Shown here piece after piece: positions 13,393-19,672 of a stretch of 19,672 bases of DNA; position 1 is the first letter of the stretch; every line of letters starts with the position of its first letter. The notes under the pieces are model-generated. The model ran no database searches. It was not told the DNA's origin and saw only the letters and a program-made list of their open reading frames with translations. The position numbers were made by a program, and so were the translations under genes. Source of the DNA: Chloroflexota bacterium (lineage in GTDB: Bacteria > Chloroflexota > Anaerolineae > Aggregatilineales > Phototrophicaceae); contig QGUR01000042.1 of the NCBI GenBank assembly GCA_003242205.1, forward strand, positions 1 through 19,672. Direction: 5' to 3'.

Positions 13393-15207
13393 CTAGGGAG
13401 AAACCTCCTCGGTCGGTACTTCGGTCGCTTCAGGCGTTTCCTCGGTTGGCGGAGGTTCGGCAGCCTGCAACGTGAAGCCCTGGCTCGCCGTGTTGTTATC
13501 CTCGCGCGACTCCGCCACCTGATTGGCCGAGTCGGCGCGGGCGGTAACCGTATAGCTACCAAACGCGCCCAGATCCACGTCGATCTCCTGCTCGCGCACC
13601 TGTCCGGGATCAGTCGCCTCGAAGTTCAGCACCTGAGCCGAGGCATTCGGCGGGTTGAATTCCAGCGTCACCTGATAGGCCTCGGCGCGCGCGTTGCCCT
13701 GATTGCGTACGGCGACGCGCACCCGCGCCAGTGTCGAGCCGGGCGTCGTCGTCACGACCAGATTCGTGACAACCAGATCCGGCTCGTTCCCCTGAATGTT
13801 GAAGTTGAGCTGCTGCGAGTTGTTGTCCTCGTTGCTTTCAGGGATGGTGTTGTCCGGGTCGACCGTAGCTGTCACGCGCACGCTGCCGCCCGCATTGGCC
13901 CGGATGCCGATGAAGTTGATGGTGAACGACGCGCCCGCCGGCAGGTTCGGAATCGTGGCTTCAGAGGTCGGCAGGGTCAAGACGATACCGGGCGACGAGA
14001 ACGACAGGCGAACCAGCACATTGCTCGCCGCGCTCGTGCCGGCGTTGGTCACGTTCACATTGATGGAGAAATCGCTGTCGACGCCCGGCTGGCTCGGCGT
14101 CACGGTCATGCCGCCGATCCTGAGATCAGGCTGGCCCGGCCCGCTGGTCGCCGTTGGAACCGGCGTAGCGCCCGGCCCCGACACGATGGGCAGATTGCCG
14201 CACTCACCACCGCGACGCACGACAAAGGCCGCGACCCACGCTTCAATGCCGTTGAAATTGACCAGATACCACGATGTATCGGCCAAACGGCCAATCACCG
14301 TTGCCGTCTGGTTGCCGCGCAACTGCGACACCACGCTGAAGGCCGTGCTGGGGCCGCTACGTAGATTCACCGCGCCGCCATCGAACGAAGCCACGACACA
14401 CGGGCCGGTCTGCGGCAGCGGCACAAGCGGCACGCGAGTTGGCGCCGGGGTAGCGGTCGCAACCGGCGTCGGCGTGGCGTCGTCCGCCGGTTCAGGCGGC
14501 AGCAGGGCCACACGCAGTTGGTCAGCCTCTTCGCCGTTATAGAAGATCGTCAGCAAATAGCGGCCGCTCTGCTCCGGGATGTTCAGTTCCATACGCCCAA
14601 GCTGCAGGCTGACGCGCGCCAGTTCGTCACCGGCCTCGTCGGTCAGCGTGACGACCGCCGGTAGCGGCTCCTCGCTCTCGACGATCAGGCGCAGCGGCGT
14701 ATCTTCAGCGGCATCGAAAACATAACGCAGGAGCGAATCATCGGGGCTGACGTCAACGTCCAGATCATCGCCCACCGCCAGCGGTTCGGGCAGCGGTTCT
14801 ACCTCGCTCACCGCGATGGTGAAGTTGCCCGGACGCCCGGTAGCGCTTTGAACCTGCAGGATGTACAGGCCGCCCTCCGGCAGTTGGACAGCCGCTTCCA
14901 AACGTGGCGCGGCCACCGGGTTGCCGATGTCTTCAACCAGCATTCCGGTGGATGTCAGCACGCGCAGCGCAGGCGCGAACTCGCCGGTCGTCGACTGGAC
15001 AACCACACCAACCACCTGGGGTTCTTCCGCCGCATAGAGGAACGACGGCGCGATATTGAGCATACTGACCTGACCGGTGCGCTCCTCGCCAACCGAGATC
15101 GGCTCGGCAGCTTCCTGCGCGCCCACCCGCGTCAGGCCGGGCACAAGCACCAGCGCTGCGGCGATCAGTAAAATCGCCGCTCGAAATATTCGGTGTTCCG
15201 ATGACAT
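13393..15207 (-). CDS. secreted SH3b and double CARDB domain protein
   Basis: A 604-aa extracytoplasmic protein. A signal peptide (about 1-31, ending VGAQEA) leads to two beta-rich regions resembling pre-peptidase C-terminal (PPC) domains (about 40-137 and 141-237). An ATPTPVATATPAPTRVP linker follows, then a bacterial SH3 domain (about 270-341; VNLRSGPSTAFSVVSQL) flanked by C270 and C336. Two CARDB adhesion-type domains come next (about 360-470 and 477-580), each ending ESNEDNNS or ESREDNNT, and then an acidic Thr/Pro tail. There is no enzyme domain, so binding to cell wall or matrix is the likely role. The ATG at 15207 has AAGGAG seven bases upstream; nine further in-frame codons upstream are not needed. 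Confidence 0.85.
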   Translation of the reverse strand: MSSEHRIFRAAILLIAAALVLVPGLTRVGAQEAAEPISVGEERTGQVSMLNIAPSFLYAAEEPQVVGVVVQSTTGEFAPALRVLTSTGMLVEDIGNPVAAPRLEAAVQLPEGGLYILQVQSATGRPGNFTIAVSEVEPLPEPLAVGDDLDVDVSPDDSLLRYVFDAAEDTPLRLIVESEEPLPAVVTLTDEAGDELARVSLQLGRMELNIPEQSGRYLLTIFYNGEEADQLRVALLPPEPADDATPTPVATATPAPTRVPLVPLPQTGPCVVASFDGGAVNLRSGPSTAFSVVSQLRGNQTATVIGRLADTSWYLVNFNGIEAWVAAFVVRRGGECGNLPIVSGPGATPVPTATSGPGQPDLRIGGMTVTPSQPGVDSDFSINVNVTNAGTSAASNVLVRLSFSSPGIVLTLPTSEATIPNLPAGASFTINFIGIRANAGGSVRVTATVDPDNTIPESNEDNNSQQLNFNIQGNEPDLVVTNLVVTTTPGSTLARVRVAVRNQGNARAEAYQVTLEFNPPNASAQVLNFEATDPGQVREQEIDVDLGAFGSYTVTARADSANQVAESREDNNTASQGFTLQAAEPPPTEETPEATEVPTEEVSP

Positions 15208-15341
15208 CTGCGTTCTCCTTGGCTTAAACTCCAAGAAACAGACGATATGTACATCTTAATATTACTCGGATTTCCGGCTTTATGGGTACATTGGCATCCA
15301 ATCGTAGGCCAATCGCTCATCTTGCGTCCGATTCGCAGCTT

Positions 15342-16262
15342 ATGCCGATGACAGGCACGTTGGTCGAAACCATCCATCCCGCCCCGCCGTATGATTTTGC
15401 GCTAACGGCGCGGGCATCTCGCTTTTACAACACGCTCGGCGCTTTCGATGGCAGCGCTTACTGGCGGGCACTTCGCATCGGGCAGGGTCTGGCACTGGTC
15501 AGGCTGGCGGCGACCGGCACGCCAGACCGGCCGGCCATCGACGTTTATCTGATGGCGACCAGAGGAGAGGTCGATCACGATGCCCTGCGCCGCCACGTCC
15601 GGCGCATTCTCAATCTGCATCTCGACCTGAGCGGCTTCTACGACGTCGCCCGGCGTGACGAACGGTTGTGGCGCGTGGTCGAATCGTTATCGGGTCTGCA
15701 CATTTTTCAGACGGAGACGATCTTTGAGGCGCTTGCCATTACCGTGCTGGAGCAGCAGATTTCGCTGGCGGCAGCCCAGCGCGGCGAGCGCTGGCTGATC
15801 GAATGGGCCGGCGACCGGATTGTCTGGAACGGCACAGCACACGCTGTTTTTCCCCCGGCTTCGCGGCTGGCGCAAGCCAGCATCGCCGATCTGACGCCGA
15901 CGAAAGTGACCTTTCGCCGCATGCGTACGGTGATCGACGTCGCCCGGATGGAGATGGAAAATTCCTTTGAACGTCTGCGGGAGCAGCCACTCGACGACGC
16001 CTATCGCGCGCTGGTTTCGCTGAGCGGCGTCGGCCACTGGACGGCGGCATGGACGCTGGCGCGTGGAACCGGCCATTTCATCTATTTCGGCAGCGCCGAC
16101 GTCGCGCTGCGCGCCGCCGTCAATCACTATGTCTACGGGCAACCGGGGCGCTGCGATGCGGCGACGACCGACGCGTATTTCAGGCAGTTTGGCGAGCACG
16201 CCGGCCTCGCCGCCTATTACACGCTGATGAAGTGGGCGTTTGACCGTTATGCGACGCCCTAG
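15342..16262 (+). CDS. AlkA-type DNA-3-methyladenine glycosylase
   Basis: Base-excision repair glycosylase of the HhH-GPD superfamily that removes alkylated bases. In the 306-aa form an AlkA-like N-terminal beta-domain (about 10-75) is followed by the helical core with VLEQQISLAAA (135-145). The helix-hairpin-helix is LSGVGHWTAAWTLARG (227-242) and the catalytic Asp is D253 in SADVALRAAV. The hairpin has His where AlkA usually has Pro (GPWTA). An upstream in-frame ATG (15282) would add 20 residues whose codons have low GC in third positions, unlike the gene body, so I start at 15342; 15348 is also possible. No clear Shine-Dalgarno is seen. Its stop abuts the stop of the convergent gene. Confidence 0.88.
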   Translation: MPMTGTLVETIHPAPPYDFALTARASRFYNTLGAFDGSAYWRALRIGQGLALVRLAATGTPDRPAIDVYLMATRGEVDHDALRRHVRRILNLHLDLSGFYDVARRDERLWRVVESLSGLHIFQTETIFEALAITVLEQQISLAAAQRGERWLIEWAGDRIVWNGTAHAVFPPASRLAQASIADLTPTKVTFRRMRTVIDVARMEMENSFERLREQPLDDAYRALVSLSGVGHWTAAWTLARGTGHFIYFGSADVALRAAVNHYVYGQPGRCDAATTDAYFRQFGEHAGLAAYYTLMKWAFDRYATP

Positions 16263-17204
16263 CTAATCCTGCCAGCGCACGATCACCTGTCCGTTAAACC
16301 CGGAGATGGAATGCGTAACCAGCAGGTTGAAATCGCCATCCCTCGGCACGTGAAACCCGCTGATCACGGCGCTTGTGCCGCTGCGGGCGGTTTCGTCGTT
16401 GCCGATCAGGGCAAGCCCGTCGGCGTCGACAATGACCAGAAGCGGGTCGGCGTCTCCGGCCACGTTATCGGCGACGATGTTGATGGTATCTTCCACGCTC
16501 GCGCTGAAGGGAATGCTGTGAACCAAACTGGGCGCAAAATCGAGCGTGATCGAATCGCCGGGCCGCAGCTGTTGCTGCTCGGCCGTCCGCTGGCCAATAC
16601 CGATGATCCACTGCAGGTAATCGGAGGCGGCGACCTCATCATCGAAGAGTTCGCTTTTGGCGCGGGCGCGGAAGTAGAAAAGCGCCGGATGATTTTCGTC
16701 CTGACGGCTGATCGCCTCGTCCAGATCGCTGACCGCGTCTGCAAACGCCGCCTGTGAGAAATGCAACAGCGCCCGGTTAGCGTATGCCTCCGGCGTCGGC
16801 GCGATTGCGATCAGCGCGTCCAGATCTTCGATGGCGCGCTGAACCTGCCCCGTGGTCGCGTAATATTCGGCGCGGGTCGCATAGATGGAAGCCTGCAATT
16901 CCGGCAGGTGCTGCGAATATTCCAGCGCACGCGTCAGATCGTCGATAGCCAGATCCAGTTGCCCAAGCTGCTGGTAGCTTAAGCCGCGAATGTAGTACGC
17001 GCGTCCATCGCGCGGATTGAAGAGGATGAACAGGCTGAGGTCAACCACTGCCTGATCGTAGCGCTCGTTCTCGACCGCATTTCGCGCGCGCTGAAAAAAC
17101 AGCGGCGCGACCGGAGGAGCCTCGTCCGGCGTCCGGCCCTGCGCGCGAATCATGGAGGGATACGCCAGAGTGACGATGAGGAGGATGAATAACCACCTGC
17201 GCAT
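16263..17204 (-). CDS. secreted TPR-repeat protein
   Basis: A 313-aa protein with a signal peptide (MRRWLFILLIVTLAYPSMIRA, cleavage near 21). An array of about four to five tetratricopeptide repeats follows (about 36-200), including ERYDQAVVDLSLFILFNPRDGRAYYIRGLSYQQLGQ-type units, and then a beta-rich PPC-like domain (about 213-313) like those in the SH3b/CARDB protein. TPRs mediate protein-protein contacts, so a scaffold in the envelope is likely; no partner can be named. The ATG at 17204 was chosen because GGAAGG lies nine bases upstream and the signal peptide then begins MRRW. Twenty-eight codons further upstream are in frame but overlap the promoter. Confidence 0.85.
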   Translation of the reverse strand: MRRWLFILLIVTLAYPSMIRAQGRTPDEAPPVAPLFFQRARNAVENERYDQAVVDLSLFILFNPRDGRAYYIRGLSYQQLGQLDLAIDDLTRALEYSQHLPELQASIYATRAEYYATTGQVQRAIEDLDALIAIAPTPEAYANRALLHFSQAAFADAVSDLDEAISRQDENHPALFYFRARAKSELFDDEVAASDYLQWIIGIGQRTAEQQQLRPGDSITLDFAPSLVHSIPFSASVEDTINIVADNVAGDADPLLVIVDADGLALIGNDETARSGTSAVISGFHVPRDGDFNLLVTHSISGFNGQVIVRWQD

Positions 17205-17243
17205 GATGGCAGACCTTCCGGCTTCTGCCACGAATTTATTTAC

Positions 17244-17249
17244 ATTATA
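17244..17249 (-). promoter_or_regulatory. -10 element for the TPR gene
   Basis: A perfect TATAAT on the minus strand, within TTATATAATG, lies 40 bp upstream of the ATG and after the end of the kinase gene. The expected -35 position (CGCTGT) is poor. It suggests the TPR gene has its own promoter. Confidence 0.45.
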
Positions 17250-17292
17250 TAAGGGATATCGGCGGAACAGCGCGCGGTTATTATGCAAACAC

Positions 17293-18231
17293 TCATACGA
17301 TCAGGCGCGCGTAGAGCAGTTCTTGAGACAGCTCCGGCAAAACCGTCTCCGTCGTCTGCAGCGTCAGCGACGCCGCCGTGATGCCGAGACGCATCGCCTC
17401 ATCGACCGGCACCTCGTTGAGCAGGCCGAAAATCATGGCCGCGGTAAACGCGTCCCCCGCGCCGGTTGAATCGACGATGCTGGTGCGAATAGCGCCGATA
17501 TAGCCGCTGCCATTTCCGTTGGCGTAAGCCAGCCCTGCTTCCCCAAGCGTGACGACGGCGATTTCCACGCCCAGCGCCACCAGCCGGCGGGCGACGTCAA
17601 TCGCTGTTTCACGATCGTAAGCCCGATGTTCCAGCCCACAGAGAGCGCTGGTTTCCGCAGCGTTCGGCGTCGCCAGATAGAGCCGGTCGAGGTACGGGCA
17701 AAGGCGCGGGGCCAGATACGGCGAGGTCGGATCGGCGCACACCTGAACGCCATAGCGCGTCGCCAGCTCAAAGACCGCCTCCAGCGCTTCATCGCTCAGA
17801 TTGGCGTCGATTACCAGCAGTCGAGCCCCGGCGAACAGCCGCCGGTGCCGGAACAGATAATCGGGATTGATATGGCGCATGACCGAAAAATCGCTCACGG
17901 CCACGTCAAGGTCCCCGTTGGGCTGCTGAAGCACGACGTGACAGCCGGTCGTTTCGCCTGCCGCCCGGAGGACATGGCGACAGTTAACGCCAAAATCACG
18001 CGTGCGCTTCAGCACGCGCTTGCCCATGACGTCGTCGCCAACCGCGCTGAGGAGGATCGCCGGCACATCGAGCTTCGCCAGATTGGCGGCAATATTGCGG
18101 GCAACGCCGCCGACACTGTTGCGAACCGCGCCGCTGTTGTCCGCGCCGGATTTGAGCGGCTCGAACGGGCGCGCCTTGATGTCAATGCCCGCCGCGCCAA
18201 TGACCAGCACGTAGTCGTCTTTAACGGTCAT
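17293..18231 (-). CDS. PfkB family carbohydrate kinase, pseudouridine kinase (PsuK)-like
   Basis: A 312-aa ribokinase-like sugar or nucleoside kinase. It has GAAGID near the N terminus, the PfkB signature GGVARNIAANLAKL (41-54) with SAVGDD (62-67), then ATPNAAE (187-193), TLGEAG (228-233) and DSTGAGDAF (254-262), in which D260 is the catalytic base. The overall pattern resembles E. coli PsuK, which phosphorylates pseudouridine, more than ribokinase or fructokinase. There is no psuG glycosidase nearby, so the substrate remains probable. The ATG at 18231 overlaps the stop of the PIMT gene (ATGA), indicating translational coupling; AGGAAGG lies inside the upstream gene at proper spacing. Confidence 0.87.
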   Translation of the reverse strand: MTVKDDYVLVIGAAGIDIKARPFEPLKSGADNSGAVRNSVGGVARNIAANLAKLDVPAILLSAVGDDVMGKRVLKRTRDFGVNCRHVLRAAGETTGCHVVLQQPNGDLDVAVSDFSVMRHINPDYLFRHRRLFAGARLLVIDANLSDEALEAVFELATRYGVQVCADPTSPYLAPRLCPYLDRLYLATPNAAETSALCGLEHRAYDRETAIDVARRLVALGVEIAVVTLGEAGLAYANGNGSGYIGAIRTSIVDSTGAGDAFTAAMIFGLLNEVPVDEAMRLGITAASLTLQTTETVLPELSQELLYARLIV

Positions 18232-19427
18232 GCCTGAGCGCCTTCCTGTTCCAGCCACACGGCTAATTGATGGTACGGGCGTTCAAACACCCGCGCGCCT
18301 GCCGGAACGCGACTCGTCTGGCCCGGCGGCGTCAGGTACAGGCGCAGCCGCGCCGCCGTTGGTCTGCCGCTTGCCGCCCACCGCTGCACAAGTTCCTGCA
18401 AGGCGAGCACCGCGTCTGAACTGCCAAAGCCAATCGCGAAACCGCGCCCGTTGTACGGGACGAAACAGCCGCTACCAGGGACAAACAGGGCAAACCCGGG
18501 ATTGTCCAATCCAAAGGCAGGCTTGTCGCCCAGCAGATGGTATAACGCGAACCGGGCGTCATCCGGCAGATTGAGCATCAGGAATGGCATCAGGCCGTTC
18601 CAGTAGTCCGATATGGCCAGCGGCAAGCCGAGATAGTTCTCTTCGGCGTCGTTCAGCATCAGCATTTCAAGCGCCGCCGCGTCCATACCGGCAACATGAT
18701 TCGAGACGATCACAAGCGACGTCGCGCCGACCCGTTTCGACAGCCGGGGGCCGGCCATGGGGCCGCGCAGGCGTACAAAGCCGCAGGGGATGTTATCGCT
18801 GCTGAACAGCGCACCGCCTTCGATGCAGCGAAAAGCGGCGGAAAACTGGAGCGCGTCGAGCCAGATGGGCGCGACCAGAATGCCATCCGGCTTCAACTGG
18901 TTGACCCATGCCGGCAGAATATCCCAGACGCTGGCGGTGGCGATGATGCGATCGTAGGAAGCGCGCGGCGAATAGCCCGCCGCGCCATCGCCCTGAACGA
19001 TTCGCACCTTGTACCCCAACCCCAGACGCTGCAGGTTTTCTTCCGCCAGTTTGATGATGTGATTGTCGATTTCGATAGAGGTAACGGCCCCCGTGGGGCC
19101 GACGACGTGCTGCATGAGCGCTGCGCTGTAGCCGGTTCCCGCGCCGATTTCGAGGACGTTCTGGCCCGGCTCCAGCTCAAGCTGGCCGAGCATGGCCGCG
19201 ATCATGCTGGGCTGGCTGAGCGAACTGATGAGGCTGCCATCGACGTCGGTTTTTATCGGTACGGCCTCATCGCGGTAGGCGACATCCAGCGGCGCGCCCG
19301 GTAGAAAAAGATGCCGGCGCACCGAACGAAACGCATCTTCAAGACGCGGGTCGTTGAGGTCGCCGCGTTCCTTCAAACCGGCGATCAGCGCCTCATTCAG
19401 CGCCTCGGCCAGCGCGTTATCGCTCAT
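18228..19427 (-). CDS. protein-L-isoaspartate O-methyltransferase family protein with long C-terminal extension
   Basis: SAM-dependent methyltransferase of the PCMT family, which initiates repair of isoaspartyl residues in aged proteins. The N-terminal 215 residues match the family: LISSLSQPSMIAAML (66-80), motif I LEIGAGTGY (92-100), TSIEID (116-121) and YDRIIATA (158-165). Typical PCMTs are about 210-230 aa; this one has 399. The extra 180 or so residues (NYLGLPLAISDYWNGLMPFLMLN and a FALFVPGSGCFVPYNGRGFAIGFG beta stretch) are not a domain I recognise. The ATG at 19427 is chosen because the longer frame translates the preceding gene out of phase. It overlaps the upstream gene by 11 bp and the kinase gene by 4 bp. 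Confidence 0.88.
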   Translation of the reverse strand: MSDNALAEALNEALIAGLKERGDLNDPRLEDAFRSVRRHLFLPGAPLDVAYRDEAVPIKTDVDGSLISSLSQPSMIAAMLGQLELEPGQNVLEIGAGTGYSAALMQHVVGPTGAVTSIEIDNHIIKLAEENLQRLGLGYKVRIVQGDGAAGYSPRASYDRIIATASVWDILPAWVNQLKPDGILVAPIWLDALQFSAAFRCIEGGALFSSDNIPCGFVRLRGPMAGPRLSKRVGATSLVIVSNHVAGMDAAALEMLMLNDAEENYLGLPLAISDYWNGLMPFLMLNLPDDARFALYHLLGDKPAFGLDNPGFALFVPGSGCFVPYNGRGFAIGFGSSDAVLALQELVQRWAASGRPTAARLRLYLTPPGQTSRVPAGARVFERPYHQLAVWLEQEGAQA

Positions 19428-19672
19428 ACCATGCCCGGCGCTTACGCAGCGAGACACCGGCCTCGGCATCGCTGCGACGCGCCGTGCGTACTCGCCCACG
19501 AGCGTCGATATGCACCTGTCCCGCGCGCTGCAAACGGGCAAACTCTTCCGGCGTGATGACAGGCGCAGGTTCGCCGCCCAGCCGTTCGAGTCGCTCTTCG
19601 ACCCGCGATCCGGAACGCGCCCTCGGGTGGTTCGCAGGCGGCGTTCCGGGGGTGCAAAAGGGCCGGGTGGGC
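19417..19672 (-). CDS. unidentified protein, C-terminal part (gene runs off the right edge)
   Basis: An open frame enters from the right edge and ends at TAA (19419-19417), giving 84 residues. It has no start in the window. The first part is Pro/Arg-rich. The rest reads like real protein with high third-position GC: a charged helix (VEERLERLGGEPAPVITPEEF), then ARLQRAGQVHIDARGRVRTARRS, and a very basic end LRKRRAWYER. It is followed by the PIMT gene with an 11-bp overlap (TATGAGCGATAA), the hallmark of a coupled operon. I do not recognise the family; no function is assigned. Confidence 0.6.
   Translation of the reverse strand, partial: PTRPFCTPGTPPANHPRARSGSRVEERLERLGGEPAPVITPEEFARLQRAGQVHIDARGRVRTARRSDAEAGVSLRKRRAWYER

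Noticed and set aside
19428..19541. Longer start for the PIMT gene
   Set aside because: The added residues are an out-of-frame reading of the preceding gene; the ATG at 19427 begins the conserved region.

Overview
The window looks like a piece of a GC-rich (about 60 percent by eye) bacterial chromosome. Several features suggest a member of the Chloroflexota, perhaps Anaerolineae: secreted proteins with Thr/Pro/Ala linkers of the ATPTP type, a membrane-anchored LysM plus lamin-tail protein, a cyclic-nucleotide-binding/bacterial-PH fusion, and a fairly frequent use of GTG and TTG starts. That placement is inference; a search with the partial 16S rRNA would settle it. Nearly all of the window is housekeeping or cell-envelope sequence. 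I see no transposase, integrase, phage gene or CRISPR array.

Layout: 1-120 is the 5' end of a 16S rRNA gene on the minus strand. It is preceded by a leader with two tandem promoters and a boxA-like element. Upstream on the same strand is the classic dnaX-ybaB-recR replication/repair operon (410-3078). A divergent tatA (3284-3478) converges on a two-gene unit for a LysM/LTD envelope protein and a DUF1992 protein (3530-4948). On the plus strand follow an NYN-domain (YacP-like) nuclease and a three-tRNA operon, Pro(UGG)-Gly(UCC)-Met(CAU), closed by a strong intrinsic terminator. A DsbA-like membrane-tethered oxidoreductase (minus) is divergent from rsgA (plus).

From 8111 to 12265 the minus strand carries an isocitrate-dehydrogenase-like gene, a MarR regulator with a good operator candidate, a cNMP-PH-PH membrane protein and peptide deformylase. 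rsmG (plus) ends in a 14-bp-stem terminator that faces a secreted SH3b/CARDB protein (minus). An AlkA-type glycosylase (plus) then abuts a secreted TPR protein (minus) with no bases between their stop codons. Finally, a tightly overlapping minus-strand unit holds an unidentified partial gene, a long PIMT-type methyltransferase and a PsuK-like PfkB kinase.

Functional themes: ribosome biogenesis and translation (16S, tRNAs, rsgA, rsmG, def), genome maintenance (dnaX, ybaB, recR, alkA) and the exported proteome (tatA, DsbA-like, LysM/LTD, SH3b/CARDB and TPR proteins). The least ordinary items are the MarR/cNMP-PH-PH locus with a promoter motif shared by both genes, the PIMT-kinase overlap, and several unassigned inverted repeats in intergenic spaces. 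I do not see convincing evidence for an entirely new system.
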